From contig NZ_CP110257.1 of NCBI RefSeq assembly GCF_026013905.1, forward strand, positions 2,750,001-2,814,000: a stretch of DNA of 64,000 bases. The letters are read 5' to 3'. This DNA is from Schlegelella aquatica (GTDB lineage Bacteria; Pseudomonadota; Gammaproteobacteria; Burkholderiales; Burkholderiaceae_C). Positions 1-8,451 of the stretch are shown here, piece after piece (position 1 is the first letter of the stretch; every line of letters starts with the position of its first letter). Made by a program: the position numbers and the translations under genes. Below the pieces are notes generated by a model. That model saw only the letters and a list, made by a program, of their open reading frames with translations, was not told the origin of the DNA and searched no databases.

Positions 1-467
1 CGTTGGAGCAGCGTCTGTTGCCGCTGCGTCAACCCCCGCTCGCGCCGGCGCAACTCGCTCTCGGAGGGCGGCGCACGCCACGGATCGAGGTCGATCACGC
101 AGCGCCGGGCGAGCGCGACGATCGGGTGCGCGCCGTCGAAGGGCTCGCGGGGACGCAAGGCCATGAAGTCGCCCAACCAGCCCACATCGAGCGGCGGCAT
201 CTCGAAGGGCTGGACGGTGGACGCCAGCTGCGCGACGGCCTCCACGAAGGCGGAGGCCCGCGCCGGCTCCCGCAGCCGGCACGGGGGCTTGAGCGTGGCG
301 TGGAAACCGTAGCGCCGGGGCGCCGCGGCCCACGCGCACACCGGCACCCAGGCCCGCTGCGGCTGCGCCGCATCGCGACCCAGCCAAGTGCAGCCGGCAT
401 CCCACAGGGGATGGTCCGCAGGCGGCGCGTAGTACACGGCCAGACGGTGCGCGGACTCAATCCGCAT
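1..467 (-). CDS. DUF1045 phosphonate-operon protein (3' end cut by window edge)
   Basis: About 155 codons are visible before the left edge. The start MRIESAHRLAVYYAP, then DHPLWDAGCTWLGRD and PRRYGFHATLKPP, matches the DUF1045 family (putative phosphonate metabolism protein), which usually runs to about 230 residues. The HATL element resembles the HxTx motif of 2H phosphoesterase-like folds, so a role on a cyclic phosphate is conceivable, but the function is not established. The ATG lies inside the last codons of phnF (overlap of about 11 bases), so the two are probably translated together. In related loci phnN often follows; here that would lie outside the window. Confidence 0.8.
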   Translation of the reverse strand, partial: MRIESAHRLAVYYAPPADHPLWDAGCTWLGRDAAQPQRAWVPVCAWAAAPRRYGFHATLKPPCRLREPARASAFVEAVAQLASTVQPFEMPPLDVGWLGDFMALRPREPFDGAHPIVALARRCVIDLDPWRAPPSESELRRRERGLTQRQQTLLQ

Positions 468-1284
468 GGAAGTCCTCCGGGCTCACGCTCAGTTGCACCG
501 CGTCCGAGGCGAACAGCGTCGTGCCCGCCTCCACCGGCACGCCCTGCGCGTCGACGTTGACGTAGTCCACGACCAGCACAGGGGCCGAGGTCGGGCGCGC
601 CAGTGCGTCGGCCTCGTCGGCGGTCGGCATGCGGCACGAGACGACGCTGCGCGCCCGGGTGTAGTCGCTCACGCCATAGCGCCGCAGGGAAGCGGTCACC
701 GAGCCCGTCTGCGCGAAGGCGGCGGCGACGCCTTCGAAGCGGCGCCACGGGAAGGCACTGACGCTGACGCCAATCACCCGCCCGCGCACGATGGCCCGCG
801 TGTGCAGCACCTCGACCTTCTCGCGCGCTTGCAGACGCAGCGGCGCTGCCCACGTGCCGGCCGCCACGACCTCGGCATGGCGCAGCTCGCGCTGCGCGCG
901 CTCGCCGGACTCGGCCAAGTTCTGCGTGAGCCGGGTGCGCCGCTGCAAGGCGTAGTCCAGCACCAGTTCGCGCACGAAGGTGCCGCGCCCGTGCAGGACA
1001 CGCACGAAGCCGCTGTCGGCCAGGGCCTTGACCGCCTGGCGCAGGGTGTGGCGGTTGACGCCGAAGCGCTCGGCCAGGACGAGTTCGTTGGGCATGCGCT
1101 CGCCGGGCAGGAAACGGCCCGCCACGATGTCGTCGCGCAGGGCCTGGGCGATCTGCTGCCAGCGCGGCAGGGACGGCTCGGTGTCGGCCGCAAGGGTCAG
1201 GGCTGGGTCGTGGAGCATGCGGGTCGCAGGAGGATCGAGCTTCAACAAACTGTCATCGATGGCTTGCACACTGGGCGACATCAT
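457..1284 (-). CDS. phnF: PhnF, GntR-family (HutC/UTRA) repressor of phosphonate genes
   Basis: The 275-residue protein has an N-terminal winged helix-turn-helix at about residues 39-103 (PRWQQIAQALRDDIVAGRF, PNELVLAERFGVNRHTLRQAV, HGRGTFV) and a C-terminal UTRA effector domain. That is the HutC-type GntR architecture of PhnF, which represses phosphonate uptake and C-P lyase genes. It starts at one of two adjacent ATG codons (1284 or 1281). It diverges from phnG with only 23 bases between the start codons, and the dyad at 1288-1301 fills most of that gap. It therefore probably represses both itself and phnG onward. The effector is unknown. Confidence 0.88.
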   Translation of the reverse strand: MMSPSVQAIDDSLLKLDPPATRMLHDPALTLAADTEPSLPRWQQIAQALRDDIVAGRFLPGERMPNELVLAERFGVNRHTLRQAVKALADSGFVRVLHGRGTFVRELVLDYALQRRTRLTQNLAESGERAQRELRHAEVVAAGTWAAPLRLQAREKVEVLHTRAIVRGRVIGVSVSAFPWRRFEGVAAAFAQTGSVTASLRRYGVSDYTRARSVVSCRMPTADEADALARPTSAPVLVVDYVNVDAQGVPVEAGTTLFASDAVQLSVSPEDFHAD

Positions 1285-1287
1285 AGA

Positions 1288-1301
1288 GTCGTCTAGATGA
1301 C
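1288..1301. promoter_or_regulatory. Probable PhnF operator between phnF and phnG
   Basis: GTCGTCTAGATGAC is an imperfect palindrome in the 23-base gap between the divergent phnF and phnG start codons. The 13-base core GTCGTCTAGATGA recurs exactly upstream of phnC, in the same orientation relative to the gene it precedes. Recurrence only at the two phosphonate promoters next to a GntR regulator is the basis for the call. Binding is inferred. Confidence 0.65.
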
Positions 1302-1307
1302 CGATCC

Positions 1308-1796
1308 ATGTCAGAGCCCTCCCCGTCCCCCGTTCTTCGCTGCGACGCCAAGGCGCGCCGCCAATGGTTGTCGGTGCTGGCGCGCTCCAGCCGCGAGGCG
1401 CTCGAGCGCCATGCCGCGCCGTTGGCAAGGCGTCACCCGGGGCAGTGGTTGCGCCCGCCGGAGCACGGCCTCGTGATGCTGCGCGGCCGCATCGGCAACA
1501 CCGGCGACCGCTTCAACCTGGGCGAGGCGACCGTCACGCGCTGCGCCCTCACCCTCTCGGGGCCGGACGGACACACCAGCGTGGGCGTGGGATACGTCCT
1601 CGGCCGGGACGCCGAAAGGGCGCACTGGATCGCCTGCGTGGACGCCTGCCTGCAGCAGCCCGCCTGGCAGGCGGACGTGTGGCGGCAGGTGATCGCACCG
1701 TTGCAGGCGCACACCGCCGAGCGCCATGCGCGCGAGCGAGCCGCGGTCGCGCCCAGCCGCGTCGAGTTCTTCACCCTGCAACCGGAGCTCAGCTGA
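1308..1796 (+). CDS. phnG: Carbon-phosphorus lyase complex subunit PhnG
   Basis: The 162-residue protein has the PhnG pattern: RQWLSVLARS near the N-terminus, RGRIGNTGDRFNLGEATVTRC in the middle, then HTSVGVGYVLGRDAERA. PhnG is a subunit of the cytoplasmic PhnGHIJ core. In E. coli, PhnI with G, H and L forms the 5-phospho-ribose-1-phosphonate precursor. It is the first gene of the rightward C-P lyase operon. No good Shine-Dalgarno precedes the ATG, and the operator at 1288-1301 lies 6 bases upstream, so the 5' leader must be very short. The stop overlaps the phnH start (TGATG). Confidence 0.93.
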   Translation: MSEPSPSPVLRCDAKARRQWLSVLARSSREALERHAAPLARRHPGQWLRPPEHGLVMLRGRIGNTGDRFNLGEATVTRCALTLSGPDGHTSVGVGYVLGRDAERAHWIACVDACLQQPAWQADVWRQVIAPLQAHTAERHARERAAVAPSRVEFFTLQPELS

Positions 1797-2530
1797 TGAT
1801 CGCCGCCCTGATCGCCCATTCTGAGTCGCCCGACGCGGGGAGCACCGGCGCGCTGGCCGCGCTGCCGCGCGGCTTCGCCGATCCGGTGCACGGCAGCCAA
1901 ACCACCTTCCGCTGCCTGCTCGAAGCGATGGCACGGCCCGGCTGTGTGCAGGCCCTGGACGCCGACACGCGCGACGCACTGGCGCCTCCGAGCGGCCTGG
2001 GCGTGGCGACCACCGCCATACTGCTCACCGTGGCCGATGCAGACACTGCCGTCTGGCTGAGTCCCGCGTTCGCGCCGGCGCAAGTGCTCGAGGGCGTGCT
2101 CGCGTTCGGTCGTTTCCACACCGGCATGCGCGTGGTACCTCGTGCCGAGGAGTCACAGTACGCCTTCGCGCCCGCGCACGCGGCGGCCGAGGCCCTGCTG
2201 CTCGGCCTGCCTCGCGGCAGCGACGAGGCGCCGCAGGAAGGCGCCACTTTGATCGTCGAGGCGCCCTCCATCGTCTCGGTCGAGGAGGACGCGGCAGCCG
2301 CAGCGCCACCGGCGCACCCCGAGGATGCGGACCCCACGCCGTGGGTGCGGCTCTCGGGCCCGGGAGTTCGCCATGCCAGGTGGCTGGCGGTGGGGGGGCT
2401 GAGCCTGGCCTTCTGGCGCGCGCGCGAGGAACTGCAGGCGGGTTTTCCCCGGGGCGTGGACATCGTCTTCACCTGCAGCGGGCAGATCGCGGCGGTGCCG
2501 CGCTCGACCGTGGTGCAAAGGAGCCGCTGA
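1796..2530 (+). CDS. phnH: Carbon-phosphorus lyase complex subunit PhnH
   Basis: The 244-residue protein carries the PhnH signature GFADPVHGSQTTFRCLLEAMARPG near its start and LAFWRAREELQAGFPRGVDIVF, followed by PRST, at its end. PhnH is a core subunit of the PhnGHIJ complex. An acidic, alanine-rich loop at about residues 160-185 is longer than I expect for the family and may be lineage-specific. The start overlaps the phnG stop by one base, so translation is coupled. phnI begins two bases after the stop. Confidence 0.93.
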   Translation: MIAALIAHSESPDAGSTGALAALPRGFADPVHGSQTTFRCLLEAMARPGCVQALDADTRDALAPPSGLGVATTAILLTVADADTAVWLSPAFAPAQVLEGVLAFGRFHTGMRVVPRAEESQYAFAPAHAAAEALLLGLPRGSDEAPQEGATLIVEAPSIVSVEEDAAAAAPPAHPEDADPTPWVRLSGPGVRHARWLAVGGLSLAFWRAREELQAGFPRGVDIVFTCSGQIAAVPRSTVVQRSR

Positions 2531-2531
2531 G

Positions 2532-3701
2532 ATGTACATCGCCGTCAAGGGTGGCGAATCCGCGATCGAAGCTTCACGCAGGTTGCTCGCCGCCGCCCGC
2601 CGGGGCGATCCGGCGCAGCAAGAGATCGAGGTCGCGCAGATCGAATCTCAGTTCGGGCTGCTGGTGGATCGCGTGATGGGCGAGGCCTCTTTGTACGACC
2701 CCGAGCTGGCCGCACTGGCCCTCAAGCAGTCGCAGGGCGACGTGGTCGAGGCGGTGTTCCTGCTGCGGGCCTACCGGACCACCCTGCCCAGGTTCGGCTA
2801 CGGCGAGCCGCTCGACACCGAACGCATGCGCGCCAGCCGCCGCGTCTCGGCGATCTTCAAGGACCTGCCTGGCGGGCAGTTGCTGGGAGCCACCTTCGAC
2901 TACACGCAACGTTTGCTGGACTTCGATCTGCTCCGCGCGTCCGACCAGGCACCGCCCACGCACGGCGAGAAGATCGCCGTGGCCGCCGGGGAGCCCGTGT
3001 CCGAGGCCATGCCATGCGCCCTCGAGGCCCTCGCCGCGGAAGGCCTGGTGGAGCCGCTCACACCGAGCGACGGCGATCCGCAGCCTCCCGACATCACCCG
3101 CGAGCCGCCGGCCTACCCCATGCCCCGTGCAGGGCGGCTGCAGATGCTGGCCCGCGGCGACGAGGGCTGGGTGCTGGGCATGGCCTATTCGACGCAGCGC
3201 GGCTATGCGCACACCCACCCCTTCGCGGGCGAGATCCGCGTCGGGGCGGTGGCGGTGGAGTTCACGCCCGACGAGCTGGGCTTTCCGATCGAGCTGGGCG
3301 AGGTCGTGCTGACCGAGTGCCAGATGATCAACCAGTTCACCGGCAGTGCCGAGCAGCCTCCCCAGTTCACGCGCGGATACGGCCTCGTGTTCGGTCGCAG
3401 CGAGCGCAAGGCCATGGCGATGTCGCTGGTGGACCGGGTCATGCGCGCCGACGAGTTCGGCGAGGAGCTCACCAGCCCGGCGCAGGACCAGGAGTTCGCG
3501 CTTTCGCACTCGGACAGCATCGAAGCCTCGGGCTTCGTGCAGCACCTCAAGCTGCCTCACTACGTGACCTTCGAAAGCGAACTGCAGCTGGTGCGCGGAC
3601 TGCGCGCGCGAGCCCCCGAGACCCGCTCGCCTGCCTGCGCTGCCGCCGACGCCCCCGCGCCTGCTGCGGACCCGACCCCTGCCATCGAGCCGACCGCATG
3701 A
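2532..3701 (+). CDS. phnI: Carbon-phosphorus lyase complex subunit PhnI
   Basis: The 389-residue protein starts MYIAVKGGESAIEASRRLL, typical of PhnI. Other family stretches include DPELAALALKQSQGDVVEAVFLLRAYRTTLPR, MAYSTQRGYAHTHPF and ECQMINQF. PhnI is the nucleosidase-type subunit that, with PhnG, H and L, joins methylphosphonate-like substrates to ribose and releases adenine. The C-terminal tail (from about residue 355) is alanine- and proline-rich and looks unstructured. Its stop overlaps the phnJ start (ATGA). Confidence 0.95.
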   Translation: MYIAVKGGESAIEASRRLLAAARRGDPAQQEIEVAQIESQFGLLVDRVMGEASLYDPELAALALKQSQGDVVEAVFLLRAYRTTLPRFGYGEPLDTERMRASRRVSAIFKDLPGGQLLGATFDYTQRLLDFDLLRASDQAPPTHGEKIAVAAGEPVSEAMPCALEALAAEGLVEPLTPSDGDPQPPDITREPPAYPMPRAGRLQMLARGDEGWVLGMAYSTQRGYAHTHPFAGEIRVGAVAVEFTPDELGFPIELGEVVLTECQMINQFTGSAEQPPQFTRGYGLVFGRSERKAMAMSLVDRVMRADEFGEELTSPAQDQEFALSHSDSIEASGFVQHLKLPHYVTFESELQLVRGLRARAPETRSPACAAADAPAPAADPTPAIEPTA

Positions 3702-4567
3702 ACGCCCGACCGCCACTCGCCCCGCCGGCTGCCGGCTACAACTTCGCCTATCTCGACGAGGGCACCAAGCGCATGATCCGCCGTGCGATCCTCAAGGCGG
3801 TCGCCATCCCCGGCCACCAGGTGCCTTTCGGCTCGCGAGAGATGCCCTTGGCCTACGGCTGGGGCACCGGGGGCATCCAGGTCACGGCCGCCGTCATCGG
3901 ACGCGACGACGTGCTCAAGGTCATCGACCAGGGCTCGGACGACACGACCAATGCGGTGAACATCCGTCACTTCTTTGCCCGCACGACGGGCGTGCGCACC
4001 ACCGAGCGCACGCGGGAGGCGACGCTGATCCAGACGCGCCACCGCATTCCCGAGGCGCCGCTCACTGAACGCCAGATCCTGGTCTACCAGGTGCCGCAGC
4101 CGGAGCCGCTCTACCGCCTCGAGCCCCGCCGCGCCGAGACGCTCAAGCTGCACGCCCACCGCGAGTACGGGCTGATGAACGTCAAGCTGTACGAGGACAT
4201 CGCGCAATGGGGACGCATCGACACCACCTACGACTACCCGGTGCTGGTCAACGGCCGCTACGTGATGGCGCCCTCGCCCATCCCCAAGTTCGACAACCCG
4301 AAGATGCACATGATGCCGGCCCTGCAGCTCTTCGGCGCTGGGCGCGAGAAGCGCATCTACGCGGTGCCACCCTACACGAGGGTCGAGAGCCTGGATTTCG
4401 AGGACCATCCCTTCCGGGTGGAGCCGCAGGGCCATGTCTGCGCGCTGTGCGGCTGCACGACGAGCTACCTGGACGAGATGATCCTGGCCCATGGCGAGCG
4501 CCTGTGGGCCTGCTCGGACACCGACTGGTGCCGCGAACGAAGGGAGGCCGCCCATGACCGCGACTGA
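3698..4567 (+). CDS. phnJ: PhnJ, radical-SAM carbon-phosphorus lyase
   Basis: The 289-residue protein is the catalytic C-P lyase, which releases the hydrocarbon from 5-phosphoribosyl-1-phosphonate by radical SAM chemistry. Early residues YNFAYLDEGTKRMIRRAILK and PLAYGWGTGG are diagnostic. The C-terminal cysteines lie at 248, 251 and 253 (CALCGC), 272 and 278 (ACSDTDWC), matching the pattern in which three cysteines hold the [4Fe-4S] cluster and the last acts as the thiyl residue. The start overlaps phnI by four bases. The end overlaps the acetyltransferase gene by 14 bases. Confidence 0.96.
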   Translation: MNARPPLAPPAAGYNFAYLDEGTKRMIRRAILKAVAIPGHQVPFGSREMPLAYGWGTGGIQVTAAVIGRDDVLKVIDQGSDDTTNAVNIRHFFARTTGVRTTERTREATLIQTRHRIPEAPLTERQILVYQVPQPEPLYRLEPRRAETLKLHAHREYGLMNVKLYEDIAQWGRIDTTYDYPVLVNGRYVMAPSPIPKFDNPKMHMMPALQLFGAGREKRIYAVPPYTRVESLDFEDHPFRVEPQGHVCALCGCTTSYLDEMILAHGERLWACSDTDWCRERREAAHDRD

Positions 4568-5015
4568 CATCCGCCTGCGCATCGCGACCGTCGACGACGT
4601 GCCGCGCATCCTGGCCCTGTACGAGGCCTCAGGGCTCGACGCGCCGGGCACCAACGACGAGGGGCAGGCCCGTGCCACCTTCGAGACGATGCAACGCTAT
4701 CCCAACTACCACCTGTGGATCGCCGAGACGGCGGACCAGGCGGTGGGCACCTACGCGATGATCGTGCTGCCCAACCTCGGCCACCGCTGCTCGCCCTCCG
4801 CCCTGGTCGAGGACGTTGCCGTCCATCCGGATGCACAGGGGCTGGGCATCGGGCGCCGGATGATGGAGCATGCCCTCGATCAGGCGCGCGCCGCCGGCTG
4901 CTACAAGCTGGCGCTGTCGTCCAACCAGTCGCGCACCGCCGCCCATGCCTTCTACGAGGGCCTGGGCTTCGAGCGCCACGGCTACAGCTTCAAGGTGACG
5001 ATCGATGCACGGTGA
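4554..5015 (+). CDS. GNAT-family acetyltransferase in the phn operon (PhnO-like)
   Basis: The 153-residue protein is a single GNAT domain: VEDVAVHPDAQGLGIGRRMMEHAL is the acetyl-CoA-binding motif, followed by AHAFYEGLGFERHGYSF. Its place between phnJ and phnK, with overlaps on both sides (14 and 11 bases), suggests a PhnO-type role, N-acetylating aminoalkylphosphonates so the C-P lyase can process them. It also resembles generic GNAT enzymes, so the substrate is inferred from context. Confidence 0.8.
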   Translation: MTATDIRLRIATVDDVPRILALYEASGLDAPGTNDEGQARATFETMQRYPNYHLWIAETADQAVGTYAMIVLPNLGHRCSPSALVEDVAVHPDAQGLGIGRRMMEHALDQARAAGCYKLALSSNQSRTAAHAFYEGLGFERHGYSFKVTIDAR

Positions 5016-5799
5016 CAGCCCTTCCGCCACCGAGCCCTTGCTGCAGGTGCGAGCGCTGGGCCGGCGGTACGACCGCCACTGGGCGGTACGCGAGGCCAGC
5101 CTCGAACTGCACCCGGGCGAGGTGCTGGCGGTAGTCGGTGAGTCGGGTTCGGGCAAGTCCACCCTGCTGTCGTGCATCGCCGGCCTGCAGCGCCCGGACG
5201 AGGGCCAGGTGCGCTACCGCGCGCGCGACGGCCGATGGCTCGACGTACACGCCCTCGGCGAAGCCCAGCGGCGGCTCCTCGCGCGCACCGAGTGGGGCTA
5301 CGTGCACCAGCAGGCGCACCTGGGCCTGCGCATGGGCGTGAGCGCCGGGGCCAACATCGGCGAGCGGTTGATGGGGCTGGGCGTGCGCCACTACGGGCAA
5401 CTGCGCGCCGAGGCCCAACATTGGATGCAGCGCGTCGAACTGGACGCGAGCCGGCTCGACGACCTGCCGCGCGACTTCTCGGGCGGCATGCGGCAGCGGC
5501 TGCAGATCGCCCGCAATCTGGTGACGCGACCGCGACTCGTGCTCATGGACGAGCCGACGTCCGGCCTGGACGTGTCGGTGCAGGCCCGCCTGCTCGACCT
5601 CATCCGGCTGCTGGTCGCGCGCATGCACCTGGCCGCCATCATCGTCACGCACGACCTGGGCGTGGCGCGTCTGCTCGCCCATCGCATCGTCGTGATGAAG
5701 CAGGGCCGTATCGTCGAGCACGGCCTGACGGACCGCGTCCTCGACGACCCCCAGCACGAGTACACGCAGCTGCTGGTGTCATCGGTGGTCGTGCCCTGA
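5005..5799 (+). CDS. phnK: PhnK, ATP-binding subunit of the C-P lyase complex
   Basis: The 264-residue ABC-type ATPase has a Walker [10 protein letters not shown], a signature [15 protein letters not shown] and a Walker [16 protein letters not shown]. PhnK binds the PhnGHIJ core at PhnJ rather than a membrane transporter. The [20 protein letters not shown] opening and operon position favour PhnK over a peptide-transporter ATPase. It overlaps the acetyltransferase gene by 11 bases and ends 10 bases before phnL. Confidence 0.93.
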   Translation: MHGDSPSATEPLLQVRALGRRYDRHWAVREASLELHPGEVLAVVGESGSGKSTLLSCIAGLQRPDEGQVRYRARDGRWLDVHALGEAQRRLLARTEWGYVHQQAHLGLRMGVSAGANIGERLMGLGVRHYGQLRAEAQHWMQRVELDASRLDDLPRDFSGGMRQRLQIARNLVTRPRLVLMDEPTSGLDVSVQARLLDLIRLLVARMHLAAIIVTHDLGVARLLAHRIVVMKQGRIVEHGLTDRVLDDPQHEYTQLLVSSVVVP

Positions 5800-5809
5800 A
5801 GGAGCGGAC

Positions 5810-6571
5810 ATGAAGATCGAAACGCGCGCCTGGCCGGTGATCGACGTGCAGGGCCTGAGCAAGCGCTTCACCCTGCATCTGCAGGGCGGTCGGCGTCTGG
5901 ACGTCCTCGAGAACGTGTCGCTGCAGGTCCATGCCGGTGAATGCGTCGCGCTGGTCGGCGCATCGGGACGCGGCAAGTCCACGCTGCTCAAGTGCCTCTA
6001 CGGCAACTACGGCTGCGAGGACGACGGCCGTGCCGGCGCACGCGTGGCGGTGCGCGTGGATGGGAACGCGCCGCGCTACCTCGACCTTGCCCGCGCCACA
6101 CCGCAGGAAGTGCTGGCGTTGCGCAGATCGACGGTCAGCTACGTGAGCCAGTTCCTGCGCGCGGTGCCCAGGGTGCCCGCACTGGACGTCGTGGCCGAGC
6201 GCCTGCTGGAAGGCCTGGTGCTGGGCGACGCGGCCGACGTGGACGATCCCCGCTACGACGAGCACGTGGAGAACGCACGCGCCCGTGCCGCCGCGCTCCT
6301 GGAGCGTTTGCGCGTGCCCCGCGCCCTGTGGACACTGGCGCCCTCCACCTTCTCCGGCGGCGAGCAGCAGCGCGTCAACATCGCCCGCGGCTTCGTCAAG
6401 CCGACCCCGGTGCTGCTGCTGGACGAGCCTACCGCCTCGCTCGATGCAGCGAACCGGGAGGTGGTGGTGGACCTGATCCGCCAGGCGCGCGAGCGCGGCG
6501 CGGCCATCGTCGGCATCTTCCACGACGAGGACGTGCGCGACCGCGTCGCCACGCGCACCCTCACCCTATGA
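5810..6571 (+). CDS. phnL: PhnL, ABC-type ATPase required for C-P lyase
   Basis: The 253-residue ABC ATPase has the Walker A sequence GASGRGKST, PhnL-like text ([30 protein letters not shown]), the signature [15 protein letters not shown] and Walker [13 protein letters not shown]. PhnL takes part with PhnG, H and I in forming the ribosyl-phosphonate intermediate. A GGAG ribosome site sits seven bases before the ATG. Confidence 0.94.
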   Translation: MKIETRAWPVIDVQGLSKRFTLHLQGGRRLDVLENVSLQVHAGECVALVGASGRGKSTLLKCLYGNYGCEDDGRAGARVAVRVDGNAPRYLDLARATPQEVLALRRSTVSYVSQFLRAVPRVPALDVVAERLLEGLVLGDAADVDDPRYDEHVENARARAAALLERLRVPRALWTLAPSTFSGGEQQRVNIARGFVKPTPVLLLDEPTASLDAANREVVVDLIRQARERGAAIVGIFHDEDVRDRVATRTLTL

Positions 6572-6608
6572 TGGGCCTGGACCGGCCCGCCCGACCTCGA
6601 GGAACCTC

Positions 6609-7748
6609 ATGACCGAACTGGTGCTCACCCATGCCCGCGTCGTGCTCGCGCACGAGGTGATCTCGGGCACGGTACGGGTGCGCGACGGACGCATCGACGC
6701 GATCGACAGCGGCACGACCTGCGTGCCCGGGGCGGTGGACCTGGAAGGCGATTACCTGCTGCCTGGCCTGGTGGAACTGCACACCGACAACCTCGAACGT
6801 CATCTGATGCCTCGCCCGCGTGTGTACTTCCCCGTACAGCCGGCAGTGCAATCGCACGACGCCGAGGTCGCAGCCGCCGGCATCACGACCGTGTTCGACG
6901 CGATCGGCGTCGGCGACCCCTACGACGAGGGTTTCCGTGCTCGCGACCAGGGCGAGCTGCTCGGGGTGCTCGACCGGCTGGAGACGGCGGGCGCCCTGCG
7001 CGCCGAACACCTGATCCACGTGCGTTGCGAGCTGCCTGCACCCAACGCGCGCCAGCTGTTCGAGCCCTTCGCCGCCCACCCCCGGCTCAGGCTCATTTCG
7101 CTGATGGACCACACCCCCGGCCAGCGCCAGTGGAGCGACGTGGAGCACGCCCGCATCTACTACACCGGCAAGAAGGGTTGGAGCGCCGAGAAGTTCGAGG
7201 CCGAGCTGCGGGCGGCGCCGGAACGCCAGACGCGACACGCTGCGCCGAACCGCCGCTGGTTCGCCGAGTTCGCGCGGCAGCATGGCGTCGCGCTCGCCAC
7301 CCACGACGACACCACCGTCGAGCACGTGGACGAGGCGGTCGCGCTCGGCGCGTCGATGAGCGAGTTTCCGACGACGCTGGAGGCGGCCCGCCATGCCAGG
7401 TCGCGAGGACTGGCGACGATCGCCGGGGCACCGAACGTCGTGCGCGGAGGCTCGCATTCCGGCAACGTGGCGGCACTGGATCTCGCCCGTGCCGGCGTCC
7501 TCGACGCGCTGTCGTCCGACTACGTGCCCGCGAGCCTGCTGACCGCCGCCTGGAAGCTGCACCGCGAAGGCGGCCACACGCTCAGCGAGGCCATCAACAC
7601 CGTCAGCCGCAACCCCGCGCGGGCGTCCGGCCTCGTGGACCGGGGAGAGATCGCGCCTGGCTTGCGAGCCGACCTCGTGCGAGCACGCGAGGTGCACGAC
7701 CACCCCGTCGTGCGCTGGGTCTGGCGGGCGGGTGTGCGCGTGGCCTGA
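6609..7748 (+). CDS. phnM: PhnM, alpha-D-ribose 1-methylphosphonate 5-triphosphate diphosphatase
   Basis: The 379-residue amidohydrolase-fold protein has the metal-binding stretch LVELHTDNLERH and family text VQSHDAEVAAAGITTVFDA, LMDHTPGQRQW, ATHDDTTVEHV and GAPNVVRGGSHSGNVAA. PhnM removes diphosphate from the ribosyl-phosphonate triphosphate before PhnJ acts. It is the last gene of the rightward operon. It converges with the HD-domain gene, whose stop is about 80 bases away. No clear hairpin terminator is visible in that gap. Confidence 0.95.
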   Translation: MTELVLTHARVVLAHEVISGTVRVRDGRIDAIDSGTTCVPGAVDLEGDYLLPGLVELHTDNLERHLMPRPRVYFPVQPAVQSHDAEVAAAGITTVFDAIGVGDPYDEGFRARDQGELLGVLDRLETAGALRAEHLIHVRCELPAPNARQLFEPFAAHPRLRLISLMDHTPGQRQWSDVEHARIYYTGKKGWSAEKFEAELRAAPERQTRHAAPNRRWFAEFARQHGVALATHDDTTVEHVDEAVALGASMSEFPTTLEAARHARSRGLATIAGAPNVVRGGSHSGNVAALDLARAGVLDALSSDYVPASLLTAAWKLHREGGHTLSEAINTVSRNPARASGLVDRGEIAPGLRADLVRAREVHDHPVVRWVWRAGVRVA

Positions 7749-7829
7749 AGGCCGCGCCACCCCGCCCTCATGGGCCGCCTGCCTGACCCTGGCCGCCCCC
7801 CATGCGCCGGGCCGGCGGCAGGGCGCGGG

Positions 7830-8432
7830 TCAAAGCGTGCTCAGTCCGTCGGCGGCGGACCAGCCTGCGCCCAGGACCTCGTCCTGCACCAAACGGGCCA
7901 GCACGACCAGGTAGTAGTCCAAGGACGGAGTGGGCCGGCCCGGAACTTTCGCGAGGTCGTCCCACCGGCGCAGCTTGACCGCCGCGTGGGCGTGCGGCAG
8001 GGCCTCGAAGGCCTGGGCCTGGGCCTCGCTCATCGGCCCTCCCTGCAACACGAGCGTATGCCGGGAGGCGGGCGAGAGGCTGTCGTGGTAGCCGGCGTCG
8101 CGGGTACAGAGGTAGCGCTTGGCCTGCACATGCAGGCGGATCGGCTCGATCACGTCGGCGTCGAAGGCCTGCGACAGCCACGCACACGCCAGCATCTCGT
8201 GCCGGTCGTCCTCGCCGTCGGGCGTGTGGCCGCCCGCCAGCAGGTGCCCGATGTCATGCAGCAAGGCGGCAGCAACGAGACCGTCGTCCGCGTGGGCCCA
8301 CTCGGCCAGCTGCGCGCACTGCAGGGCATGTTCCAGCGCGGTCACCGCCTCCGCCTGCAGGCCGCTGTAGAGCCGCTGGCCGTGAAGACGGTACAGCTTG
8401 TCGATGCGCTCGATGATGGAGTGGGAAGGCAT
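7830..8432 (-). CDS. PhnZ-like HD-domain protein of phosphonate operons
   Basis: The 200-residue HD-domain protein has potential iron ligands His35, His59-Asp60, His63, His78, His101 and Asp158/159. The spacing is close to PhnZ, the mixed-valence di-iron oxygenase that cleaves 2-amino-1-hydroxyethylphosphonate to glycine and phosphate. The substrate-loop Tyr/Glu pair of PhnZ is not clearly placed the same way (Tyr22, Glu28), so the substrate may differ. The ATG has a GGAGG site. The gene follows phnE by 20 bases as the last member of the phnCDE operon. No PhnY hydroxylase partner is in the window. Confidence 0.75.
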   Translation of the reverse strand: MPSHSIIERIDKLYRLHGQRLYSGLQAEAVTALEHALQCAQLAEWAHADDGLVAAALLHDIGHLLAGGHTPDGEDDRHEMLACAWLSQAFDADVIEPIRLHVQAKRYLCTRDAGYHDSLSPASRHTLVLQGGPMSEAQAQAFEALPHAHAAVKLRRWDDLAKVPGRPTPSLDYYLVVLARLVQDEVLGAGWSAADGLSTL

Positions 8433-8451
8433 GGTGGCCTCCGATGGGGTG

